Shown: piece after piece, positions 23,352 through 30,226 of the stretch
Position numbering within the stretch: position 1 is the stretch's first letter
How the letters are laid out: each line of letters begins with the position of its first letter
Source of the DNA: an uncultured Eubacteriales bacterium
Lineage (GTDB): Bacteria > Bacillota > Clostridia > Oscillospirales > Oscillospiraceae
DNA: 30,226 nt
Assembly (NCBI GenBank): GCA_900549705.1
Contig: URPI01000004.1
Location: 1-30,226 of the forward strand
Reading direction: 5' to 3'
Notes under the pieces: generated by a model
What the model saw: the letters and a program-made list of their open reading frames with translations, nothing else
The model's database searches: none
What the model was told of the DNA's origin: nothing
Translations under genes and position numbers: made by a program

Positions 23352-25325
23352 ATGGATAAATTCAAATTAGTGTCGGAGTACAAGCCCTCCGGTGACCAGC
23401 CGGAGGCAATTGAGGCGCTGGCAAAGGGCGTAGAGCTGGGGCTGCGGGAGCAGACGCTTCTGGGCGTTACCGGTTCCGGCAAAACCTTTACCATGGCTTC
23501 GGTTATTGCAAAGCTGAACCGTCCCACCCTGGTGCTGGCACACAACAAAACTTTGGCAGCACAGCTGTGCTCAGAATTCCGGGAGTTCTTTCCGGAGAAT
23601 GCGGTGGAGTATTTTGTTTCTTATTATGACTACTATCAGCCGGAAGCGTATATTGCGCACACGGATACCTACATTGAAAAGGATTCTGCTGTCAACGAGG
23701 AAATTGACCGGTTGCGCCATTCTGCAACCTCGGCACTGTTTGAGCGCCGGGATGTGATTGTGGTTGCTTCCGTCAGCTGCCTGTATGGCTTGGGTGACCC
23801 CATTGACTATAAGAGCATGGTGATTTCCCTGCGGGTGGGGCAGGAACGCCCCATGGATGAGATTTTAAAGAAGCTGACGGAAATTCGTTATGAGCGTAAC
23901 GACATTGATTTCTCCCGCAATAAATTCCGGGTGCGGGGTGACACCTTGGAAATTTACCCGGCCTATTGGTCGGGGCGTGCCATCCGTATTGAATTCTTCG
24001 GTGACGAGGTTGACCGCATCAGCGAAATCAATGCGGTTTCCGGCATGACAGAGCGGTATTTGGATCATGTGGCAATCTATCCGGCCAGCCACTATGTGGC
24101 CTCAAAGGAAAAATTGCAGCGGGCTATGCTGGAAATCCAGAAAGAATGCGATAGGCAGGTGCAGTTTTTTCGGGACAACAACAAATTGATTGAGGCTCAG
24201 CGCATTGCCCAGCGCACTGCCTATGATCTGGAGATGCTGACAGAAATCGGCTTCTGCACCGGCATCGAAAATTATTCTCGGGTGATTCAGGGCAGGGAAC
24301 CGGGCACACCGCCCACCACACTGCTGGATTATTTCCCAAAGGATTTCCTGATGTTCATCGATGAGAGCCATGTGACCCTGCCTCAATGTCGCGCCATGTA
24401 CGCCGGTGACCGCAGCCGGAAGGATGCGCTGGTGAACTATGGCTTCCGCCTGCCCTCGGCTTATGACAACCGGCCTTTGAATTTTGGGGAGTTTGACCAA
24501 AAAATCAATCAGGTTATCTATGTTTCTGCAACGCCGGGAGAGTACGAGCGCAGCCGCTCCGGCCAGATTGTGGAGCAGGTGATTCGCCCTACCGGCCTGT
24601 TGGATCCTATGGTGGAGGTTCGCCCCATTGACGGCCAGATTGACGATCTGATTGGAGAAATCAACGCCCGCACGGCGCGGCAGGAGCGGGTGCTGGTCAC
24701 GACACTCACAAAGAAAATGGCGGAAGATTTGACGGTTTATCTGACCAAGGCAGGAATTCGGGTGCGGTATATGCACTCCGATGTGGGTGCAATGGAGCGA
24801 ATGGAAATCATTCGTGATCTGCGCCTTGCAAAATTTGACGTGCTGGTTGGCATCAACCTGCTGCGGGAGGGGCTGGATTTGCCGGAGGTGAGTCTGGTGG
24901 CCATCCTCGATGCGGATAAAGAGGGCTTTCTGCGCAGCGAAACCAGCCTGATCCAGACCATTGGCCGCGCCGCACGAAACGCGGAGGGCAAGGTCATTAT
25001 GTACGCCGATACGGTAACCCCCTCCATGCGCATGGCACTGGACGAGACGGCTCGCCGTAGGGACATTCAAAACAGCTACAATCAGGCGCACGGCATTGTC
25101 CCCCAAACGGTTATTAAATCTGTCCGTGACCTCATTGAGATTTCTTCGCCCACTGCTGAACGCAAGGGCAGAACTGGTGTGAAGATGACCAAGGCAGAGA
25201 AGGAAAAAGAAATTGCCCGCCTGGAAAAGCAGATGAAGGAAGCGGCGAAGATGATGGAATACGAGTATGCCGCTCTGCTGCGTGACCAGATTATTGAGCT
25301 GCGGGGCTCGGATGAAAAAAAGTAG
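23352..25325 (+). CDS. uvrB: Excinuclease ABC subunit B
   Basis: A 657-residue damage-verifying helicase-like subunit that receives DNA from UvrA and recruits UvrC for incision. Visible motifs: Walker A GVTGSGKT (38-45), the lesion-probing beta-hairpin [15 protein letters not shown] Walker [11 protein letters not shown], helicase motifs [14 protein letters not shown] and QTIGRAARN, and a C-terminal UVR motif (about 615-650) that binds UvrC. The ATG at 23352 is preferred over one at 23346 because GGAGG (23340-23344) is 7 bases from the former and 1 from the latter. It follows radC directly and precedes a transporter gene by 10 bases. Confidence 0.98.
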   Translation: MDKFKLVSEYKPSGDQPEAIEALAKGVELGLREQTLLGVTGSGKTFTMASVIAKLNRPTLVLAHNKTLAAQLCSEFREFFPENAVEYFVSYYDYYQPEAYIAHTDTYIEKDSAVNEEIDRLRHSATSALFERRDVIVVASVSCLYGLGDPIDYKSMVISLRVGQERPMDEILKKLTEIRYERNDIDFSRNKFRVRGDTLEIYPAYWSGRAIRIEFFGDEVDRISEINAVSGMTERYLDHVAIYPASHYVASKEKLQRAMLEIQKECDRQVQFFRDNNKLIEAQRIAQRTAYDLEMLTEIGFCTGIENYSRVIQGREPGTPPTTLLDYFPKDFLMFIDESHVTLPQCRAMYAGDRSRKDALVNYGFRLPSAYDNRPLNFGEFDQKINQVIYVSATPGEYERSRSGQIVEQVIRPTGLLDPMVEVRPIDGQIDDLIGEINARTARQERVLVTTLTKKMAEDLTVYLTKAGIRVRYMHSDVGAMERMEIIRDLRLAKFDVLVGINLLREGLDLPEVSLVAILDADKEGFLRSETSLIQTIGRAARNAEGKVIMYADTVTPSMRMALDETARRRDIQNSYNQAHGIVPQTVIKSVRDLIEISSPTAERKGRTGVKMTKAEKEKEIARLEKQMKEAAKMMEYEYAALLRDQIIELRGSDEKK

Positions 25326-25335
25326 GAGCGTGTAT

Positions 25336-26718
25336 ATGAAACGAATACAGCTGCTGGAGCCTGACTTTCGCATCCAAATGAATAAGCTACTGATTCCTTT
25401 GGTGATTCAGAATCTTCTCAATGCGGCGGTCGGATCTTCGGATGTGGTGATGCTTAACTATGTGGGGCAGGCCTCTATTTCGGCAGTGTCCCTTGCTGCC
25501 AACTATGCCAACATCCTTGCCAATGTGTTTTACGGTCTGGGCACGGGAGCAACGCTGCTGTGCGCTCAATATTATGGCAAGCGGGATTTTCGGGCAATCC
25601 AGGCCGTGCAGGGAATTGCGCTGCGCTACAGCGTGACGATTTCGGCAGTATTTGCGCTGCTGGCCTTTTTTATGCCGGAGGGCTTGATGCACCTGTTTAC
25701 CAAGGACACGGCGCTGATTTCCATTGGCGCGGACTACCTGCGGGTGATGGGAATAACTTACCTGTGCTGGGGCATCATAGAGATATACGCCGCCGTTCTG
25801 CGCAGCATTGGCAGGGTAACCATATGTCTGGCGATGAACGTGATGACCTTCTTTTTGAATATTGCGCTCAATGCGGTGTTCATTTTTGGCCTTTGCGGCG
25901 CACCCCGGCTTGGGGCTACCGGTGTGGCCATTGCCACAGCGACCTCCCGGGCGGTGGAGCTATTGGGCTTCGCGGTTGTTTCCATCCGGTCGAAGAACGT
26001 AAGGTTGGATTTACGGGAAATGCTCCATACCAATAAACTGCTGCGGGGTGATTTCATCCGGCTGGCGTTGCCGGCGTTGGGCAATGATGTGTCCTGGGGT
26101 GTGGCGTTTTCCATGTACTCCGTTATTTTGGGGCATCTGGGCAATGACGCTGTAGCGGCCAACTCCATGGTGGTTGTGGTGCGGAATCTCGGCTCCACGT
26201 TTTGCTTTGCGGTGGCCGCAGCGGGCGGCATCCTGCTGGGTAACGTAATGGGAACGGGGGATTTGAAAAAGGCAAGGGGCTATGCCTCCAATATCATGAA
26301 GATGACGGTTGCATCCGGCCTCGTCGGCGGCATGGTGCTGATTGCGGCAATTCCTCTGGTGCTGTCCTTTGCATCGGAGAGCCTGTCGGCGACTGCCATG
26401 CATTACCTGCGGGTGATGCTGTGGATTAACTCCTATTATATCATGGGCAGTGCCGTCAACACCTCCCTGATTGCCGGCATTTTCCGGGCGGGCGGAGACA
26501 CCCGGTTCGGCCTTGTCTGTGATACCATCGATATGTGGTGCTACGCTGTCCCACTGGGTTTCCTTGCTGCCTTTGTGCTGAAGCTGCCGGTTTTGTGGGT
26601 GTATTTCCTGCTGTGTACCGATGAATTTGTGAAGTGGCCTTGGGTTATCCGTCATTACCGCAGCGGTGCATGGCTGAAAAACATCACGCGGGACGGGCTG
26701 TTTGCGTCGGAGAAATGA
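25336..26718 (+). CDS. MATE family multidrug efflux transporter
   Basis: A 460-residue integral membrane protein with about 12 predicted transmembrane helices in two related halves, typical of NorM/DinF-type antiporters that export cationic drugs or metabolites using a sodium or proton gradient. The opening LLIPLVIQNLLNAAVGSSDV with MLNYVGQASISAVSLA and the mid-protein ALPALGNDVSWGV segments are family-typical. The ATG at 25336 is selected by AGGAG at 25324-25328. It starts 10 bases after uvrB and is probably on the radC-uvrB transcript, so it could respond along with repair. No strong terminator follows. Substrate cannot be predicted. Confidence 0.92.
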   Translation: MKRIQLLEPDFRIQMNKLLIPLVIQNLLNAAVGSSDVVMLNYVGQASISAVSLAANYANILANVFYGLGTGATLLCAQYYGKRDFRAIQAVQGIALRYSVTISAVFALLAFFMPEGLMHLFTKDTALISIGADYLRVMGITYLCWGIIEIYAAVLRSIGRVTICLAMNVMTFFLNIALNAVFIFGLCGAPRLGATGVAIATATSRAVELLGFAVVSIRSKNVRLDLREMLHTNKLLRGDFIRLALPALGNDVSWGVAFSMYSVILGHLGNDAVAANSMVVVVRNLGSTFCFAVAAAGGILLGNVMGTGDLKKARGYASNIMKMTVASGLVGGMVLIAAIPLVLSFASESLSATAMHYLRVMLWINSYYIMGSAVNTSLIAGIFRAGGDTRFGLVCDTIDMWCYAVPLGFLAAFVLKLPVLWVYFLLCTDEFVKWPWVIRHYRSGAWLKNITRDGLFASEK

Positions 26719-26777
26719 ACCGATTTTTAAGACCTTCTTAACAGTGCGCGTTTTTTGAGGTTTTATGTCAATTCCAC

Positions 26778-26806
26778 TTGCTTTTTTTTCAAGGCAATGA
26801 TAGAAT
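26778..26806 (+). promoter_or_regulatory. Promoter of the acidic-tailed membrane protein gene
   Basis: TTGCTT (26778-26783), 17-base spacer, TAGAAT (26801-26806) preceded by TGA (extended -10). A 17-bp palindrome overlaps the -10 box. Confidence 0.75.
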
Positions 26807-26812
26807 ATCATT
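26796..26812. promoter_or_regulatory. Palindrome overlapping the -10 box, possible operator
   Basis: AATGATA, GAA, TATCATT: two perfect 7-base half sites around a 3-base centre, covering the -10 hexamer at 26801-26806. The position would suit a repressor, though AT-rich palindromes can arise by chance. Confidence 0.4.
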
Positions 26813-26841
26813 GACATTACCATAAAGGTAGGGGACTAGCG

Positions 26842-28881
26842 ATGGATAAGAACGATTTCGATCTCGACATCGATTTTGAGAAAGAATACGGATTTGACCC
26901 GAAGGACTTTCTCTCGGAGGATGACGATTTCGATTATTCAGATATTTTGGACGAAGATGAAGCCGCAGAAGATGCGTCAGAGGATGAGGACGCAACAAAG
27001 GAATTCCATTTTGACCATGCTTCGCAAGATGCACAGAATGCCGAAGAAGATGACGATTCTGCTCAGGAGCGGCTTGATGAAAGCTTCGATGACGACCGGA
27101 TGACCCAGGACGATGACCCATATCCGCCGGAGGATGACCTGGATTACCCTGCAGAGGATGACCCACAGGCCTACGATACTTCCGACGAAGAGCCGGATGA
27201 GGGGCAGTACGATGATGGTCAATACGATGATGGTCAATACGAGGATGGCTACGAGGAGACGGATGAGCCTCCTAAAAAGAAAAAGAAGATTGGATTTAAG
27301 CTGTCAAAGCTTTCGGATACCAAAATGCAGAAGAAGGGGAAGGGGAGAACGCAGAAACCTGCAAGAACCAAAGATCCCGCCAAAAAGAGCGTGTTTTCTA
27401 AGCTCCTGGATATGTATATGGAGCCGGTTACCCGCGCCAAAGAGGAGTCCGAGGTGCTTGATCCCCTCGACCCGCGTTATATCCGCCGGAAGAAGCGGGA
27501 AAAGAAACGCATTTTCAAGGAAGTATACCTTCCTGCAATCATTGCCTGTGCGGCGCTGTTCCTGATTTTGAGTTTTGTGGTTGGTTCTGTTTCCAATGCC
27601 CTTGTGGTGCGGAAGAACAACCAGTCCAAGGCACAGCAGGAGGCAATCCAGCAGGCCAATGCTGCGGATGCAGCCGAGGCGGAATATAAGAACCTTATTT
27701 CCCAGGCGGACGCACTGGTAACGCAATATGATTATGACGGTGCAATTGAGCTTTTGGACGGCTACAGCGGTACGAACGCCAAATATAAGGAAATGGTGGA
27801 CAGCAAAAAGAGCGATCTTGTGAAAGAGCAGCAGAAGCTCAGCGAGATTAAGGATGTTTCAACCATTCCCAATCTATCCTTCCATGTGCTGATGGCCGAT
27901 GCTTCCCGCGCCTGTAACAAGGATGTGTCCGGTGAGTATGCAGGTCTCTACAACAAGAACTTCGTATCGGTAGAGGAATTCAGCCGGATTCTGAACCAGC
28001 TGTATACCGGAAATTATGTCTTGGTGGATTTTGACAGCTTCATCTACAGCAACGTCGGCCTGGATGGAAATGCCACCTTTGGAACAAAATCCATTTATCT
28101 GCCCCAGGGCAAAAAGCCGGTGATGATTACCGAGACCATGGTCAACTATTTTGAATACATGGTTGACCCGGATAAAGACGGCAAGCTGGACGGCAAGGGT
28201 CATGGCTTTGCCAATAAGCTGGTGGTGGATGCCAATGGCGACATCAAGGCTGCTTATGTTGACAGTAATGGTCAGGAACTGATTGGCAATTATGACCTGG
28301 TTCCTGTGCTGGAGAGCTTCATTGCAGAGCATCCTGATTTTGTCTATCGGGGCGCAAGAGCAATTCTGGCTGTTACCGGCAGCGAGGGCGTGTTTGGCTA
28401 CCGTACCAACACTTCTTACGTTTCCAGATTTGGTCAGGCTTACTATGACAACGAAGTTGTAGAGGCAAAGAAGGTGGTTGCTGCCCTGCGGGAAAAGGGC
28501 TATACCATTGCCAGCTACACTTATTCCAATCAGGCCTATCGCACTATGAACACCCTTCAAATTCAGGCAGAGGTCACCAACTGGACCAACCAGGTTACCC
28601 CTGTGCTGGGCGATGTGGACACCATTGTGTTTGCTCGCGGCAGTGACATCGAGGCTTATTCCGGCACAACCTTCAATGTGCTGTACAACAGTGGCCTCCG
28701 TTACTTCCTCAACAGCGGTTCTTCCCCCCGAGTGGATGTGAACACCACGTTCGTCCGCCAGACCCGCTTGATGGTCACCGGCGAGATGCTGGCCTGGTAT
28801 TCCAGTCAGTTCTCCAGCTACTTTGACAGCAATCTGGTGATTGACCTGAGCAGTCGTGGAAGTATGCCTGCAAAATCCTGA
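26842..28881 (+). CDS. Membrane-anchored polysaccharide deacetylase-like protein, metal ligands replaced
   Basis: A 679-residue single-pass membrane protein. Residues 1-145 are strongly acidic and predicted cytoplasmic, with near-repeats of QYDDG (about 122-137); 146-225 are very basic; one transmembrane helix lies at about 231-253; a coiled-coil-like stretch follows, then an extracytoplasmic domain (about 335-675). That domain resembles Clostridial polysaccharide deacetylase-type proteins (VSVEEFSRILNQL, EHPDFVYRGARAILAVTGSE, GVFGYRT). Where active relatives have an Asp-Asp pair before VNYYEYM, this has Glu431-Thr432, and the SHxxGH-type motif reads Ser558-Tyr559-Thr-Tyr-Ser-Asn563. Metal binding is therefore unlikely. 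GGTAGGGG precedes the ATG. Own promoter and terminator. Confidence 0.85.
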   Translation: MDKNDFDLDIDFEKEYGFDPKDFLSEDDDFDYSDILDEDEAAEDASEDEDATKEFHFDHASQDAQNAEEDDDSAQERLDESFDDDRMTQDDDPYPPEDDLDYPAEDDPQAYDTSDEEPDEGQYDDGQYDDGQYEDGYEETDEPPKKKKKIGFKLSKLSDTKMQKKGKGRTQKPARTKDPAKKSVFSKLLDMYMEPVTRAKEESEVLDPLDPRYIRRKKREKKRIFKEVYLPAIIACAALFLILSFVVGSVSNALVVRKNNQSKAQQEAIQQANAADAAEAEYKNLISQADALVTQYDYDGAIELLDGYSGTNAKYKEMVDSKKSDLVKEQQKLSEIKDVSTIPNLSFHVLMADASRACNKDVSGEYAGLYNKNFVSVEEFSRILNQLYTGNYVLVDFDSFIYSNVGLDGNATFGTKSIYLPQGKKPVMITETMVNYFEYMVDPDKDGKLDGKGHGFANKLVVDANGDIKAAYVDSNGQELIGNYDLVPVLESFIAEHPDFVYRGARAILAVTGSEGVFGYRTNTSYVSRFGQAYYDNEVVEAKKVVAALREKGYTIASYTYSNQAYRTMNTLQIQAEVTNWTNQVTPVLGDVDTIVFARGSDIEAYSGTTFNVLYNSGLRYFLNSGSSPRVDVNTTFVRQTRLMVTGEMLAWYSSQFSSYFDSNLVIDLSSRGSMPAKS

Positions 28882-28887
28882 TTCAGA

Positions 28888-28914
28888 GCGCCGGGAAATT
28901 TTCCCGGCGCTTTT
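28888..28914 (+). terminator. Terminator after the deacetylase-like gene
   Basis: GCGCCGGGAAA (28888-28898) and TTTCCCGGCGC (28900-28910) are perfect complements, so the stem has at least 9 pairs with a small A/T loop, followed by TTTT. Confidence 0.88.
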
Positions 28915-28952
28915 CCTTGGCAGATGTTCCGCAGAAAAAAGAAGAGAGAAAC

Positions 28953-29747
28953 ATGAATGAGGTTATCGTCATCACCGGCGGAAGCAGCGGCATTGGCTTT
29001 GCCACGGCAGCCGCGCTTCGGAAAAGAAATTGCAGAGTCTATGAGCTGAGCCGCCGGAATGTGAAGCATGAAAACGGTGTGCTGCATCTGTCGGCGGATG
29101 TGACCGATGAAGCCGCAGTGAAAGCAGCAATCGACACGGTGATAGCCAGAGAGGGCAGGGTGGACGTGCTTATCTGCAATGCAGGCTTCGGAATCTCCGG
29201 GGCGGCGGAGTTCACGGAAAATGAAGCTGCCAAGCATCTTCTGGATGTCAACTTGTTTGGCGCGGTGAATGCAGTCAAGGCGGTGCTGCCCCGGATGCGT
29301 GCCCAACACAGCGGGCGCATCCTGTGCATCAGCTCTATTGCTGCACCGGTTCCCATCCCGTTCCAGGCGTGGTACTCCGTGTCCAAGGCGGCGGTTCGCG
29401 CTTATGCATCAGCATTGCGGGGGGAGGTTTCTACCTTCGGAATCCAGGTTGCGTCCATCCTTCCGGGGGACATCCGTTCCGGCTTTACCGGAAGCAGGGA
29501 GAAGTCCTGCGCCGGAGATGATGTTTATATGGGAAGAATTTCCCGTTCTGTGGCGGTTATGGAGCATGATGAACGGACGGGCATGACGGCGGAGGCCGCC
29601 GGAGAGGCGATTGCCAGAATTGCGTCCAAAGGTCGCTTGAAGCCGGATTATGCCATTGGTCTGCCCTACAAGGGCGTAATGCTGCTGCTCCGGATTTTAC
29701 CGGGGAGACTAACAAGCTGGATCGTCCGGCAAATCTATGCCAGATAA
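28953..29747 (+). CDS. SDR family NAD(P)-dependent oxidoreductase
   Basis: A 264-residue classical short-chain dehydrogenase/reductase. The cofactor motif TGGSSGIG is at residues 8-15, NAG at 76-78, and the catalytic triad Ser127 or Ser128, Tyr141 and Lys145 (YSVSK) is intact, so it should be an active oxidoreductase on an alcohol or ketone. The Arg/Ser residues after the second strand (ELSRRN) suggest NADP(H) preference. Start at 28953 chosen because it gives the usual SDR N-terminus; the AGAGAGAA ribosome site is modest and an upstream start at 28917 would add residues unlike the family. No clear own promoter; substrate unknown. Confidence 0.92.
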   Translation: MNEVIVITGGSSGIGFATAAALRKRNCRVYELSRRNVKHENGVLHLSADVTDEAAVKAAIDTVIAREGRVDVLICNAGFGISGAAEFTENEAAKHLLDVNLFGAVNAVKAVLPRMRAQHSGRILCISSIAAPVPIPFQAWYSVSKAAVRAYASALRGEVSTFGIQVASILPGDIRSGFTGSREKSCAGDDVYMGRISRSVAVMEHDERTGMTAEAAGEAIARIASKGRLKPDYAIGLPYKGVMLLLRILPGRLTSWIVRQIYAR

Positions 29748-29845
29748 CGCCCAATATACCGGATTTGCGGCCAGCAAAGATACATCCGCCAAAGTGTCTT
29801 TTGTGGGAATAGATGTTTTTATACGGAAAAGCTGACGCAGGATAA

Positions 29846-29874
29846 TTGACAATTGCGATAATTCAATGTATAAT
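29846..29874 (+). promoter_or_regulatory. Consensus sigma-A promoter of the Fe-S scaffold-like gene
   Basis: TTGACA (29846-29851), 17-base spacer, TATAAT (29869-29874): both hexamers match consensus exactly. The predicted transcript starts near 29881 and has a leader of about 100 bases. This is the strongest-looking promoter in the window. Confidence 0.92.
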
Positions 29875-29940
29875 ACACTCGGAAATTGCGGGGATTGAAG
29901 CGCTTGCAGTGATTTTCGCCGTTTCTGACACGTTAATCCG

Positions 29941-29960
29941 AAGGCGGCTCACCGCCTTTT
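29941..29960 (+). promoter_or_regulatory. Leader hairpin before the Fe-S scaffold-like gene
   Basis: AAGGCGG (29941-29947), loop CTCA, CCGCCTT (29952-29958), followed by TT and then GAAAG. It lies 20 bases before the start codon and just before the ribosome site. The T-run is short, so it may be an attenuator, an mRNA-stability element or a weak terminator. An upstream CGCC near 29920 could pair with GGCG of this stem as an alternative fold. Confidence 0.5.
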
Positions 29961-29979
29961 GAAAGAAAGGAAATTTGCC

Positions 29980-30226
29980 ATGATTTACAGTGCAGAAGTA
30001 CAGAATATGTGCTCCGTCGCTAAGGGCGCATACCATGGCCCCGCACCCATCCCCGAAGAGGGCAAGTGGGTTCAGGCCAAGGAAATCAAGGACATCAGCG
30101 GCTTTACCCATGGTATTGGCTGGTGTGCTCCTCAGCAGGGCGCTTGCAAGCTGACCCTGAACGTGAAGGAGGGTGTCATCGAGGAGGCTCTGGTGGAGAC
30201 CATCGGCTGCTCCGGCATGACCCATT
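29980..30226 (+). CDS. Iron-sulfur cluster assembly scaffold-like protein (3' end outside window)
   Basis: Only the first 82 codons are in the window. The sequence MIYSAEVQNMCSVAKG, then GPAPIPEEGKW, GIGWCAPQQGACK and ETIGCSGMTH matches, from memory, the NifU/IscU-related scaffold proteins found in Clostridia beside GGGtGRT proteins, which are thought to hold or assemble Fe-S clusters in the cytoplasm. Conserved Cys residues are seen in WCAPQQGAC and GCSG, suitable as cluster ligands. The ATG at 29980 has AAAGGAAA just upstream and a perfect consensus promoter 106 bases before it, pointing to high expression. The opposite-strand frame over this stretch is a shadow. Confidence 0.8.
   Translation, partial: MIYSAEVQNMCSVAKGAYHGPAPIPEEGKWVQAKEIKDISGFTHGIGWCAPQQGACKLTLNVKEGVIEEALVETIGCSGMTH

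Noticed and set aside
24102..25373. 423-codon minus-strand frame opposite uvrB
   Set aside because: Antisense shadow of a clear uvrB gene.
1..30226. CRISPR array, insertion sequence or prophage
   Set aside because: No regularly spaced repeats, transposase, integrase or phage structural genes were found.

Overview
The window reads as a chromosomal segment of a moderately GC-rich, anaerobic, low-GC-lineage-type Firmicute, most likely a gut Clostridium-class organism of the Oscillospirales kind. This is an inference from gene content: a prs-pth-mfd gene order, a cytoplasmic PepD dipeptidase, VanW and membrane-anchored deacetylase-like proteins, a HdrC-like/FrdA-like redox pair, and consensus sigma-A promoters with strong AGGAGG-type ribosome sites. 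There is no sign of phage, insertion sequences, CRISPR or recent transfer. Most of the segment is ordinary chromosome, dense and well punctuated by intrinsic terminators.

Layout. 1-2054: end of a redox operon (dicluster Fe-S protein, then a fumarate-reductase-like flavoprotein). 2410-3723: leftward tRNA-Ser(UGA), a small PriA-3'BD-like protein and a GNAT acetyltransferase. 3916-4546: a candidate 26-residue ORF facing a leftward conserved hypothetical gene. 4743-6260: prfB and secG, each with its own promoter. 6412-11006: PepD, an M28 peptidase, an unknown lipoprotein and a nitroreductase. 11118-13004: leftward VanW-family membrane protein. 13153-18313: leftward prs-pth-mfd. 18626-25325: uvrA, a leftward histidine-kinase-like gene, then radC-uvrB, followed by a MATE transporter (25336-26718). 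26842-28881: acidic-tailed membrane protein of polysaccharide-deacetylase type. 28953-29747: an SDR oxidoreductase. 29980-end: start of an Fe-S scaffold-like gene behind a perfect consensus promoter.

How the genes work together. The clearest theme is nucleotide excision repair: mfd, uvrA and uvrB all lie within about 12 kb, with radC translationally tied to uvrB. Translation and secretion housekeeping (prfB, secG, pth, tRNA-Ser) and peptide catabolism (PepD, M28) make up most of the rest.

The most interesting signals are three proteins that keep a recognisable enzyme-family fold but have lost its hallmark residues: a soluble histidine kinase with Arg in place of the phospho-acceptor His, a membrane deacetylase-like protein whose metal ligands are replaced, and a VanW protein without the usual Cys. 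The two envelope proteins also carry acidic cytoplasmic tails with similar short Asp/Leu motifs. Family recognition here is from memory of motifs; no database search was possible.
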